From Bin80 sp022820435 (GTDB lineage Bacteria; Bacteroidota; Rhodothermia; Rhodothermales; Bin80): a stretch of 14,631 bases of DNA. A program made the position numbers and the translations under genes. Below, piece by piece: positions 1 through 9,100 of this stretch (the first letter of the stretch is position 1; each line of letters begins with the position of its first letter). The DNA lies in NCBI GenBank assembly GCA_022820435.1, contig JAJEFL010000178.1:1-14631 (forward strand), written 5' to 3'. Below the pieces are notes generated by a model. It was given only the letters and a program-made list of their open reading frames with translations. It had not been told where the DNA came from and did not search any database.

Positions 1-78
1 GTTCATTGCGCGGAGAAAGCGCAGGTTGTCTCCGTGGAACAGGGTGCGATTTTTCCAATTAGTGTGATTGTCAGGTGA
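1..78 (+). CDS. possible 3' end of an unidentified gene
   Basis: Frame 1 is open from the left edge for 25 codons and stops with TGA at 76-78 (ending in residues ISVIVR). The stretch is too short to recognise a family, and the other two plus frames are also open for about 20 codons, so this may be chance. If real, the gene would converge on meaB, leaving about 200 bp (79-275) between them. In that gap I see no gene, no convincing rho-independent terminator and no RNA gene. Confidence 0.2.
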   Translation, partial: VHCAEKAQVVSVEQGAIFPISVIVR

Positions 79-275
79 AATTTTCATGAACCTGTTCCCA
101 GATATATGGACATCCTTCGTCTAACGGCGATAATTCGTACAGTATGTTGCCCGAATTGGGTCCCATCCCTTCTGCATTTTTTGCTCAGGCAACCGCCACG
201 GAAGACAGCACTGGACATGCCTGCTTCGAATCCGCCTGTGAAGAACATCCGCGAAACCATTCAAGATTAGATCCT

Positions 276-1250
276 CTAAAAATACGAACGAAGTAACATT
301 CGGGCTGCTTCATGAACCGTACAATCCCCCTGAATGACTTGTTTTTGAAGTTCCTGCAGGTCAGGATCCAGATTTTCAGATTTTCCAAAATCATTCAGAA
401 GAAGTTCTTTGGCCGTTTCGAAGATTGCCAGCCGGATCTGCTGCTGACGCTGCTGATCAAACTGCCCATTTTGTCTTGCGGTGCGCTCAAGTTCCCGGAC
501 GGTCTTCCAGACATCTGCAATGCCGGTATTTTCCAGTGCACTGGTGATCATGACTTTGGGACTCCCGAGACGGTTCGGCGAAAGGGCGAGTGCACGCCGG
601 TAGGCTTTGGCAGTAAGGGATGCCTTTTCTTGCAGGGGGCCATCTGCCTTGGAGACAGCAATGAGGTCCGCGGTCTCCAAAATACCGCGCTTGATTCCCT
701 GTAACTCGTCACCGGCATGTGCCAGTACCAGTAAAAGGACCAGATCCACCATCTGCCGCGCGGCATACTCTCCCTGACCGGTGCCGACCGTCTCTACCAG
801 GATCGGATTGTATCCCGCGGCATCACAAAGAAGGATGGCATTGCGTGTTGCATGGGACAGGCCGCCTGCGATACTTCCTGACGGGGAGGGGCGAATAAAC
901 GAATTCGGGTGTTTGGCCAGTTGCGGCATCCGTGTCTTATCTCCCAGGATACTTCCACCGGTTTGCGGGCTTGATGGATCAATGGTCAGAACCGCAACCC
1001 GGTTTCCTGATTCAACCAGCTGCATCCCAAGTGCTTCAATGAATGTGCTTTTTCCGACTCCCGGCGCCCCGGTGACTGCAACGCGGAGTGCACGGCCCGT
1101 ATCGGGAAGGAGGCGGCGAAGAAGCCGCTGCGCGGCTTCCCTGTCCGATTCCAGGGTGCTTTCTATGAGCGTAATTCCCTGACTAAGGCGCATACGCTCC
1201 CCGGCCAGGATTCCCTCTGCCAGGGATTCTGTCGGATCAGCTGCGAGCAT
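276..1250 (-). CDS. meaB: MeaB/ArgK-family G3E GTPase, methylmalonyl-CoA mutase chaperone
   Basis: The 324-residue product matches the usual length of MeaB. This GTPase binds methylmalonyl-CoA mutase, gates loading of adenosylcobalamin and helps replace damaged cofactor. Visible motifs are the P-loop GAPGVGKST at residues 61-69, the stretch DPSSPQTGGSILGDKTRM at 91-108, the switch-like ETVGTGQGE at 153-161 (most relatives have ETVGVGQSE), and a base-recognition motif SKAD at 200-203 in place of NKAD. The C-terminal helical part is thought to mediate dimerisation. The start ATG at 1248-1250 lies inside the end of mutB, giving a 14-bp overlap that suggests translational coupling and a shared transcript. 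Cytoplasmic. The mutase context makes MeaB far more likely than the old name ArgK (arginine transport kinase). Confidence 0.95.
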   Translation of the reverse strand: MLAADPTESLAEGILAGERMRLSQGITLIESTLESDREAAQRLLRRLLPDTGRALRVAVTGAPGVGKSTFIEALGMQLVESGNRVAVLTIDPSSPQTGGSILGDKTRMPQLAKHPNSFIRPSPSGSIAGGLSHATRNAILLCDAAGYNPILVETVGTGQGEYAARQMVDLVLLLVLAHAGDELQGIKRGILETADLIAVSKADGPLQEKASLTAKAYRRALALSPNRLGSPKVMITSALENTGIADVWKTVRELERTARQNGQFDQQRQQQIRLAIFETAKELLLNDFGKSENLDPDLQELQKQVIQGDCTVHEAARMLLRSYF

Positions 1251-3345
1251 TACGATCCAGGAGACGGTTCAGGATGGTCACGGCGGCTTCTGCAATTACC
1301 GTACCGGGCCCAAAAATTGCGCAGACTCCCGACTGATGGAGCAGGGGGTAGTCCTCTGCCGGGATGATTCCCCCGACAACGACCTCAATGTCGGTCCGCC
1401 GATACTTCTGCAGAATCTTCATGAACTCTGGGACGAGGGTCCGGTGAGCACCTGCAAGACTGGAGATGCCTGTAATGTGCACATCATTCTCAATCGCCTG
1501 ACGGGCGACCTCCTGCGGGGACTGGAAGAGCGGTCCCACATCCACATCAAACCCCAGGTCGGCAAATGCAGTGGCAATGACGCGTGCCCCCCGGTCGTGT
1601 CCATCCAGCCCAAGTTTGGCCACCAGGATCCGTGGGCGGCGTCCCAGACGGCCGGCAAACTGATTCGCAAGCCGCCGGGCTTCCAAGGTTGTCTTGTCGT
1701 CTTCCATCACAGCAGAGTAAATACCGGTTACGGTCTCGCTGCGGGCGGTATGGCGGCCAAATACGGCTTCAATGGCACTGGATATCTCGCCCAGTGTCGC
1801 ACGCATACGGGCCGCATTGATCGCAGCAGCCAGTAAATTTAAACTCTTTCGGGATGCAGCGTTTTTTAGTCTACCCAGAGATCTGCGCACCTCGTTCATG
1901 TCTCTGGATCTTTTCAGTTCGGCCAGTCGGCGGGACTGATTGGCGAGCACTTCCGTGTTGTCGACTCTCAGGAGCGGAACCGTGCTGTCCGTCCCGGATC
2001 GAAAGGCGTTCACACCGACAATAATTTCGTCTCCCTGATCGATGTGTGCCTGCTTTACGGCGGCGGCCTCTTCGATTCGCATCTTCGGGAAGCCGGTTAT
2101 AATGGCCTTGGTCATGCCTCCCATGGATTCAATCTCCTGAATAGACTCCCACGCCTGATGCAGGAGCGTATGGGTCAATTTCTCGATCAGATAGGAACCT
2201 CCCCAGGGGTCAATTGCACGGGTGAGCCTGGATTCCTCCCGCAGGATCAGTTGGGTATTGCGGGCAATCCGGGCTGCATGTGTAGAGGGGAGGGCCAGGG
2301 CTTCGTCGAGTGCATTCGTGTGGAGGGATTGCGTTTGACCACAAACCGCGGAGAGGGCTTCAAGTGTAGTGCGGGCCACATTATTGCGGGGATCCTGTGC
2401 AGTAAGGCTGTAGCCGGAGGTTTGGCAGTGCATGCGCAAGGCCATGGACTTTGGGTTTCTGGGATTGAAGGGTTTGATCAGCCTGGCCCAGAGCAGGCGG
2501 GCCGCCCGGAGTTTGGCAATCTCCGTATAATGATCCATGCCAATCCCGAAGAAAAAGGAGAGTCGGGGAGCGAAGTCATCAATCTCCAGACCGCGTTTCA
2601 GGCCGGTGCGTACATATTCAAGTCCGTTGGCAAGTGTATAGGCGAGCTCCAGGTCCGCAGGTGCGCCGGCTTCGTGCATGTGATAGCCACTGACGGATAC
2701 CGGATTAAAGCGGGGCATCTTGCGGGCGCACCATTGTATAATATCCCCGGTAATGCGCATGGACGGTGCGGGTGGATAGATATAGGTATTGCGTACCATG
2801 AATTCCTTCAGAATGTCATTCTGAATCGTACCGCTAAGCTGACGGGGCGACACCCCGAGTTCTTCTGCCGCCACGATGAAGAATGCCATGACGGGCAGGA
2901 CTGCTCCATTCATGGTCATGGATACGCTCATGTTCGTGAGCGGAATATCGGCAAACAGGACATGCATGTCTTCAACACTGTCAATTGCAACCCCTGCCTG
3001 TCCCACATCGCCGCGGACAAGCGGGTGGTCGGAGTCATAGCCCCGATGGGTCGGCAGATCAAATGCGACCGAGAGTCCGCGTTGCCCGGCGGCCAGCGCC
3101 TGTTTATAAAACCGATTGGACTTCTCTGCTGTGGAGAACCCGGCATATTGCCGGATCGTCCAGGGGCGTACCGTGTACATGGATGCATAGGGCCCGCGCA
3201 GGAACGGGGGGATACCGGCGGCATAATCCAGATGCTCCAGAGCATCGGGATTCTCTGCACTGTGCGGGATTCCCGGCTCTCTGGTATCGGGCGCAGGGAC
3301 CGCTTTCAATCGCTGGAAGGGGATGGACAAAAAATCAGGGCGCAT
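1237..3345 (-). CDS. mutB: methylmalonyl-CoA mutase, large catalytic subunit
   Basis: This 702-residue protein carries out B12-dependent interconversion of (R)-methylmalonyl-CoA and succinyl-CoA. The N-terminal TIM barrel contains MYTVRPWTIRQYAGFSTAEK near residues 56-75. Residues aligning with the Propionibacterium enzyme at a constant offset of 22 are R60, Y67 (Tyr89), R185 (Arg207, in MVRNT) and H222 (His244, in SGYH). The Tyr/Arg pair is the signature of methylmalonyl-CoA specificity over isobutyryl-CoA mutases. The C-terminal cobalamin domain has the base-off motif GLDGHDRG at 579-586, with H583 as lower axial ligand. One oddity is HMHEAG, where most relatives have HMQEAG, just after the active-site His. 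The start overlaps the mutA stop by 11 bp, with GGAG four bases ahead of the ATG. It presumably acts as a heterodimer with MutA. Confidence 0.97.
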   Translation of the reverse strand: MRPDFLSIPFQRLKAVPAPDTREPGIPHSAENPDALEHLDYAAGIPPFLRGPYASMYTVRPWTIRQYAGFSTAEKSNRFYKQALAAGQRGLSVAFDLPTHRGYDSDHPLVRGDVGQAGVAIDSVEDMHVLFADIPLTNMSVSMTMNGAVLPVMAFFIVAAEELGVSPRQLSGTIQNDILKEFMVRNTYIYPPAPSMRITGDIIQWCARKMPRFNPVSVSGYHMHEAGAPADLELAYTLANGLEYVRTGLKRGLEIDDFAPRLSFFFGIGMDHYTEIAKLRAARLLWARLIKPFNPRNPKSMALRMHCQTSGYSLTAQDPRNNVARTTLEALSAVCGQTQSLHTNALDEALALPSTHAARIARNTQLILREESRLTRAIDPWGGSYLIEKLTHTLLHQAWESIQEIESMGGMTKAIITGFPKMRIEEAAAVKQAHIDQGDEIIVGVNAFRSGTDSTVPLLRVDNTEVLANQSRRLAELKRSRDMNEVRRSLGRLKNAASRKSLNLLAAAINAARMRATLGEISSAIEAVFGRHTARSETVTGIYSAVMEDDKTTLEARRLANQFAGRLGRRPRILVAKLGLDGHDRGARVIATAFADLGFDVDVGPLFQSPQEVARQAIENDVHITGISSLAGAHRTLVPEFMKILQKYRRTDIEVVVGGIIPAEDYPLLHQSGVCAIFGPGTVIAEAAVTILNRLLDRNARS

Positions 3346-4756
3346 ACGTCTCCAACAGTTTTAGGAGGCGGTCGGCCGCAAGCGGAAGAGATTCCCCGGC
3401 CGTAAGGCGGATCTCCTGCCCCTGCAGGTTCCGAACCTGAAATCCGTCCATGGTCTTGGTCACTGTCAGATCGGCGGCCTCCGTCTGGATCGTACATGCA
3501 CACAGATCCAGAAGATGTTGAAGCCATGGATGGCTGCCCCCTCCCTGAACGACAACACGGGCATGGGATCCCGTCTTATTTGCGCGGAGACGGATCTTCT
3601 CAAGTGATGCGGCAATACTTTGCGGCTGCGGGGCGGCCGGTCTGATCTGATCAGAGAGATAGGTATTGATCCCCACGACCTTCTCGTTTCCTGAGTAGAC
3701 GGCGCTTTTTCGATGTGCGTCTGCGTCCTGGATTTGTTTCTTGATCCAGGGGGTTGTTTTTTGGAGTCCTCCTTCTGTTTCAATCCTTTGAAAGAGTTCC
3801 CAGGCCGCCTGTCCGAATGCATTCGTGAGATGCTCAATCATCCAGGATCCTGCGGTCGCATCTGCGACCGTGTTGAGCTTCCCTTCGTAACGCAGCAGGT
3901 GCTGCATTTGCAGACTCAATCCGATCCCGGTGGAAACCACCACATTACAGCCCCCGAGAATCGCCGCCGTATACTGAAGGGTCCGGCGAACCAGATGTGT
4001 GTCCGGATCCAGTACAGATTCATAGCGACGGCTTGGAACTCCCACAATAGGAATATCCGGTTCCTCTACAGAATAAGCATGAAGCACCTGCCTCGCACAC
4101 AGGCGCAGGGCCCGCAAGCGGGCAATATCCAACAGGTAGCGCTCTCCCACCGGAACACGAAAGTAGATATGTTCTGCACTGCACCGGGGGGCAAGATCGG
4201 TCATCAGATCGGATAATTGTGCTAAGGCACAGGCCATTTCCTGTACATGTGTTGCGCCTTGGTCATGCCATGTCTCCAGGTTAATGCACTCGGTCCATAA
4301 TCCTGTCCCTTGGGCGGCCTGCAAATTTGCATAACTCGATTGTGGTTCAGAGAGAATGACTGCGCCACGAAGCTGCACGGGCTGGTATCCATTGCGAGCC
4401 GCCCCTGCGCAAAGAGACTGGAGGAATTCGGCATCTATTGCTTCACCGCAAAAAAACATGGGAATTCGACCAAGGGGCAATTCAGCCGGAATCGGGGACG
4501 GTTCCCGCAGCATGAATCCCAGTGCCTCCGCACCGGCATCCATGGCCGCATCCGCGTCTTTCAGTTCAATATCAGTACGGATAAGCCAGTCACGATGCTC
4601 AAATACGGGGGCGGGCTGCAGCTTGTCCCGCCGGTAATAGGGCTGGATCGTACCTCCCTCAATCGGTTGCCAGGACAGATCATTCGGCATCAGGTCCTGC
4701 CATTGCTGGTTGAGTACGGCAGGGAAATAATCGCGTAAGTTCAGCGTCTGTCCCAT
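3335..4756 (-). CDS. mutA: methylmalonyl-CoA mutase, small non-catalytic subunit (short form)
   Basis: At 473 residues this is a mutase-barrel homologue of MutB. It keeps barrel segments such as RYESVLDPDTHLVRRTLQYT and DATAGSWMIEHLTNAFGQAAW but lacks the SGYH active-site motif and any DxHxxG cobalamin motif, so it should be structural rather than catalytic. Described MutA proteins are usually around 600 or more residues and keep a degenerate cobalamin-like domain. Here only about 75 residues follow the barrel and linker (from roughly residue 395), so most of that domain is missing. It ends 11 bp inside mutB and begins 13 bp after the trmH-like gene, in one operon. The ATG at 4754-4756 has no clear Shine-Dalgarno. 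Placement directly before mutB leaves little doubt about its role. Confidence 0.92.
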   Translation of the reverse strand: MGQTLNLRDYFPAVLNQQWQDLMPNDLSWQPIEGGTIQPYYRRDKLQPAPVFEHRDWLIRTDIELKDADAAMDAGAEALGFMLREPSPIPAELPLGRIPMFFCGEAIDAEFLQSLCAGAARNGYQPVQLRGAVILSEPQSSYANLQAAQGTGLWTECINLETWHDQGATHVQEMACALAQLSDLMTDLAPRCSAEHIYFRVPVGERYLLDIARLRALRLCARQVLHAYSVEEPDIPIVGVPSRRYESVLDPDTHLVRRTLQYTAAILGGCNVVVSTGIGLSLQMQHLLRYEGKLNTVADATAGSWMIEHLTNAFGQAAWELFQRIETEGGLQKTTPWIKKQIQDADAHRKSAVYSGNEKVVGINTYLSDQIRPAAPQPQSIAASLEKIRLRANKTGSHARVVVQGGGSHPWLQHLLDLCACTIQTEAADLTVTKTMDGFQVRNLQGQEIRLTAGESLPLAADRLLKLLETYAP

Positions 4757-4769
4757 AAATCAGGGATGA

Positions 4770-5300
4770 TTACCCGTTTCGCAGGAGTTTAATGAGATCA
4801 AAGATGGCGATGCCACAGGCAACGGCCACATTTAAGGACTGCTTTGCACCATATTGCGGGATCTCTAGAGCATAGTCTGCCTGATCAATCAGACGTTGAT
4901 CTACGCCGGAGAGTTCATTCCCGATAACGAGGCAGAGCGGAAAATGCTCCTTTGGAAGTGCAGAAACCGGTATAGAAGCGTCGGTGAGTTCCAGGACCGC
5001 AATGGTATAGTTCAGACTGCGCAGGTGCGCAATGGCCGCCGCTGCACTGGGTTTGTAACTCCAGGGCACCGTATCCTGTGCACCGAGTGCAGTTTTGTGC
5101 ATTTGGGGATTTTCCGGGGTTGCTGTAATTCCTGTGAGGAAGATACGTTCAATGAGAGCACCGTCTGAACTGCGAAAGATGGACCCTACATTATGAACAG
5201 ATCGTATATTATCCAGAATAACGGTCACCGGGTGGCGGGGCAGCAGCCGGACCTGATCGGCGGATGGCCGGTCAATTTCTTCATGACGAAGTTTTCGCAT
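4770..5300 (-). CDS. TrmH/SpoU-family RNA 2'-O-ribose methyltransferase
   Basis: The 176-residue protein has the three motifs of SPOUT-class methylases. Motif 1 is N-x-RSVHNVGSIFRSSDG near residues 31-46, motif 2 is LVIGNELSGVD near 129-139, and motif 3 is IPQYGAKQSLNVAVACGIAIFD near 147-168. These form the knotted SAM-binding site, and the family dimerises. It is a single-domain protein of the short type common in Bacteroidota, which also begin MRKL, supporting the ATG at 5298-5300. The RNA target (tRNA position 18 as in TrmH, or another tRNA/rRNA site) cannot be read from sequence. It is the first gene of the minus-strand group, 13 bp ahead of mutA, and lies head-to-head with cmk. A functional link to the mutase is not evident; co-transcription may be incidental. 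Confidence 0.9.
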   Translation of the reverse strand: MRKLRHEEIDRPSADQVRLLPRHPVTVILDNIRSVHNVGSIFRSSDGALIERIFLTGITATPENPQMHKTALGAQDTVPWSYKPSAAAAIAHLRSLNYTIAVLELTDASIPVSALPKEHFPLCLVIGNELSGVDQRLIDQADYALEIPQYGAKQSLNVAVACGIAIFDLIKLLRNG

Positions 5301-5311
5301 CTCAAGTTGAC

Positions 5312-5977
5312 GTGATTATAGCAATTGACGGTACGGCCGCGTCGGGTAAGAGCACCATGGCGCATCAGGTTGCTGAAGTTTCAGGATTCGTATTGATGGA
5401 TTCCGGTCTGATGTATCGGGCCGTTGCGTTTGGGTTCCTGCAGCACAATATAGAAAGTACCGAGGTCGGGGCGGCGGCCTATCTACCAGAGATGCAGCTG
5501 GAAGTCAGTTGTCTTCAATCCTGTATGAAGATTTATGTTGACCGGGAAGACGTATCGTCACGGCTTCATACGGCCCGGATCACCGAAATGTCCAGCCGGG
5601 TTGCAACATTGCAGAATGTGCGAAATTTTCTGCTTCGGCTGCAGCATGGATTCGGCAACCGCTTTGGCGAGGATCCCGGAGTAATTGCTGTGGGTCGGGA
5701 CATGGGGACGGTGGTATTTCCGGATGCGGCTCTGAAATTCTTTGTCACCGCATCTGCCGGAGTGCGGGCGCAGCGCCGTCTGGATGAGTTATCCCAGACC
5801 GGTGATCCGACCTCCTTCGAGGAGGTGCGTGATGCGATCATTGAGCGGGATCGTCAGGATTCCAATCGTGCGATTGCCCCCCTGAGAAAAGCACTGGATG
5901 CCATTGTGATCAATACGGACGATCTGACCCCGGATCAGCAGGCAGGCCTCGTGCTCACATACATGGCGGAACCATAA
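5312..5977 (+). CDS. cmk: cytidylate kinase (CMP/dCMP kinase)
   Basis: This enzyme phosphorylates CMP and dCMP to the diphosphates using ATP. From the GTG at 5312 it gives 221 residues, near the usual Cmk size, and begins with IIAIDGTAASGKST, the normal family start with the P-loop right at the N-terminus. Further motifs are DSGLMYRAVAF (CMP-binding segment, usually DTGAMYR), VGRDMGTVVFPDAALKFF, RAQRRLDEL, and ERDRQDSNRAIAPLRKA near the end with the lid and phosphate-binding arginines. An in-frame ATG at 5264 would add 16 residues but would overlap the start of the divergent methylase gene by 37 bp, so I prefer the GTG. No Shine-Dalgarno is visible for either. cmk next to rpsA is a widely conserved pairing. 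Confidence 0.93.
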   Translation: MIIAIDGTAASGKSTMAHQVAEVSGFVLMDSGLMYRAVAFGFLQHNIESTEVGAAAYLPEMQLEVSCLQSCMKIYVDREDVSSRLHTARITEMSSRVATLQNVRNFLLRLQHGFGNRFGEDPGVIAVGRDMGTVVFPDAALKFFVTASAGVRAQRRLDELSQTGDPTSFEEVRDAIIERDRQDSNRAIAPLRKALDAIVINTDDLTPDQQAGLVLTYMAEP

Positions 5978-6130
5978 ATATTTTGGGATCGTACAAGGCC
6001 GTTTGTATGGCACGCATGTATGCAATTTGCATTGCAACTTCCTGCATGCAGTGTCCACTTAAAACTAAAAACTCTTGCCTGATGCTGATGTGAAGGAAGC
6101 GCATCCTGCCTGCCATCGGGTTAAATTTCT
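5978..6130 (+). promoter_or_regulatory. rpsA leader with small inverted repeats (candidate)
   Basis: The 153-bp gap between cmk and rpsA holds several short symmetrical elements. TACAA (5992-5996) pairs with TTGTA (6003-6007). TGCAAT (6021-6026) pairs with ATTGCA (6031-6036) around a TTGC loop. TGCATGCA at 6043-6050 is a perfect 8-bp palindrome. S1 is known to repress its own mRNA through leader structure in Gammaproteobacteria, so a control role here is possible but inferred. There is no good Shine-Dalgarno before the ATG at 6131 (only TTAAATTTCT), and I could not define promoter boxes with confidence. Confidence 0.3.
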
Positions 6131-9100
6131 ATGTCAGAAGAAAAACAAACAATTGCAGCGGGCTCCGCTGAGGCGGAAAGTCCGGAATCAAAGGTGGAAG
6201 AGAATGGAATTGATGCATCGCCGGAAGTCTCTGAAACTATATCCGGGGAGGCTGCTGTCGCAGCGGAAGTTCCTGAGCTGCCGGCAGCGTCCGCCGAAGC
6301 TTCTTCGGATCGTGCGGAGGTAGCGGCGGCTGTTCCGGAAACACTGGAAAAATCCGCCCAAGAGACTTCACATACGATACCAGCCACGGAAACACTGGAA
6401 TCCATTGAGGCACCGTCAGAGGAGGCGGATGTATCGGAGGTGGTCGTTCAGGAAACACTGAAAGAGTCCGCCGGAGAACCTTCAGATGTAACGGATCCTG
6501 CGGACGAACCAGCGGTCGCTCAGGAAACATCGGGTGACCCGGCCGGGGCATCTTCAGATGCGGTGGCGTCTGCGGATGAACCAGCGGCGGCTTTCCAGGA
6601 AATATCAGGTGACATGGCCGGAGCACCTTCAGATGCAGCGGAGTCTGTGGACGAGTCAGGTTCCGAGACACTGGAAGAATCTGTCGCAGTGTCCTCAGAT
6701 ACGGCCGAGGTTGCAGAGACGGAGTCTTCCGTTCCCTCAGATACGGCATCTGATGAGGCGGAGCCCCCAGAATCTGTGGACATGCCTCAGGAGGATGCGT
6801 CGCCCACCCCGGAAGATATTGATGATCAGCCGCTCAGGGTGGGGTACACCGGTGAAATTCTTGGGGAAGTCGTTCCGTTATCCAGTCTGGACGCACAGAT
6901 GGAAGCGACCGAAGAAGAACAACTGGAAGCCGAAGAGCTCATCAAACTGATTGATAGTTCACTCAGCAGGGTCTCCAAAGATGAAATCGTGACGGGGCGG
7001 ATTATCGCAATCAGTGATAAAGATGTTGTCATTGACATCGGCTTCAAGAGTGATGGCGTAATTCCCAAGAGTGAATTTTCAGGCGAACTGAGTATTGGCG
7101 ATGAGGTGGAGGTTTATCTTGAGCGGATTGAAAATTATCATGGACAGCTTGTTCTGAGCAAGGAGCGGGCAAAACAAGTTCGGCGCTGGGAGAAGGTTGA
7201 GGATTCGTTCAGAGACGGAACGGTGCTGGAGGGGACGATCACCCGGCGTATCAAAGGTGGAATGCTTGTGGATCTGCTTGATGGACTGGAGGCGTTTCTA
7301 CCCGGATCACAGATAGATATGCGTCCTGTGAGAGATTTTGATTCCTACATAGACCGTAAGATGGAATTCAAGATCGTCAAGATCAATGCCGAGAATGAGA
7401 ATGTCGTTGTTTCCCATAAGGCGTTGATTGAGCGTGAACTAGCCTCACAGCGGGAGAGTATCCTTTCCACCATGGAGACCGGGCAGGTTCTGGAAGGAGT
7501 TGCCAAGAATATCACAGATTTTGGGGTATTTGTTGATCTGGGCGGGGTGGATGGTTTACTGCACATCACCGATCTCACCTGGGGGCGTGTTTCGCATCCA
7601 ACGGAGGTCGTCTCACTGGATGAGGAATTGAAAGTGGTGGTGCTCGAATATGACAGAGAGCGTCAGCGTATTTCACTGGGGCTGAAGCAGCTGCAGCCCC
7701 ATCCCTGGGACAATATCAAGGAGCGTTACAAGGAAGGGGATGTGGTTGAGGGCAAGGTGGTCTCCATTACGGACTATGGAGCATTCCTTGAGTTGGAGCA
7801 GGGAATTGAGGGACTTGTGCATGTATCGGAGATGAGTTGGACTGGACATATCCGCCATCCATCGCAGCGGGTCTCTCTGGGGCAGATCGTAAAAGTCTCG
7901 GTCATGAGCATTGATGATAATGTGAAGAAGATTTCGCTTGGGATGAAGCAGTTCGAGGCCAACCCCTGGGAGGGGATTGCAACGCGCTATCCTCCTGGAA
8001 CTGTGCTTCGGGGCAAAGTGCGTAACATTACCCACTTTGGTGCTTTCGTTGAGATTGAGCCGGGGATTGACGGGTTGGTCCATGTCTCCGATCTATCCTG
8101 GACAAAAACGATTCGCCATCCCAGTGAATTAATCAAGAAAAGGCAGGAACTTTCGGTGGTTGTTCTGGATGTTGATGAGAAGCGTCAGCGGATTGCCCTC
8201 GGGCATAAGCAGATTGAGACGAATCCATGGACCAATCTCTCAACGGTTTATGAGACAGGGACGGATCATAAAGCGAAGGTGGTACGGATTGACCGGAAGG
8301 GGCTGACGGTGGAACTGCCGCTTGAGGTTGAGGCATTTGTACCTGGAAATGAACTCAAAAACAAGCACGAAAGCGGGGGATTTCCGCCTTATCAGGAGGG
8401 AGATGAACTGGATCTCCGGGTGATTCGACTGGATGTGAATCAGAAAGAAATTGTGATGAGCGAGACGGCCAGAACACGTCAGGAGAAGGTCAAAGAGCGT
8501 CAGAAAGAGGAGAGTGCCAAGCGTGCGGAGCGTCGAGCAGAGGAGAAAGCGGTTCGCCAGCACGCAAAGCGTGAGCAGGTTTCGAGCGGGCCCACCACGA
8601 TTGGCGAGCTCAGCGGACTGGAATCATTAAAGGGGAAATTACAGCAGGAGGAAAAAGCATCCCGAAAGAAAGCCAAAAAAACAAAGGCTAAGAAAGCGGA
8701 AACTGTCGATACAGAAACTTCCGATGTCAAAGTTGCAGAGGCAGGCGATACGAAGGCTTCAGAGGCCGAAGCCGCCGGGTCCAAGCCTTCAGGCGCGGAG
8801 GTACCGGTGGTAGAGGTTGCGGATGCAGAACCTGCCGAGGTCGAAGCGCCAGCGGCAACGGAGGCGGAACCTTCAGGAGCGGAGGAGCCAGTCGTAGAGG
8901 CAACGGATACGGAACCTGCCGAGGCCGAAATTCCAGAGGCAGAAGCTGTTGATGCGGAATCTTCAGGAGCGGAGGAACCAGAAGCTGCTGACGCAGAACC
9001 TGTCGAGGCGGCAGCGGAGGCGGAACCCTCAGGAGCGGAGGAGCCAGTCGTAGAAGCAACGGATACGGAACCTGCCGAGGCGGTAGCGCCAGCGGCAACG

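Noticed and set aside
170..200. Possible terminator between the left-edge frame and meaB
   Set aside because: Only a four-pair stem (TTGC/GCAA) is present, and the T-run is on the wrong side for either gene.
2044..3405. 453-codon open frame on the plus strand
   Set aside because: It lies antisense to mutB and the mutA end, which have unmistakable mutase motifs. Its translation resembles no protein family and is a by-product of codon composition.
6237..6749. 170-codon Pro/Arg-rich open frame on the minus strand
   Set aside because: It is antisense to the low-complexity N-terminal arm of S1; no start signal and no family resemblance.
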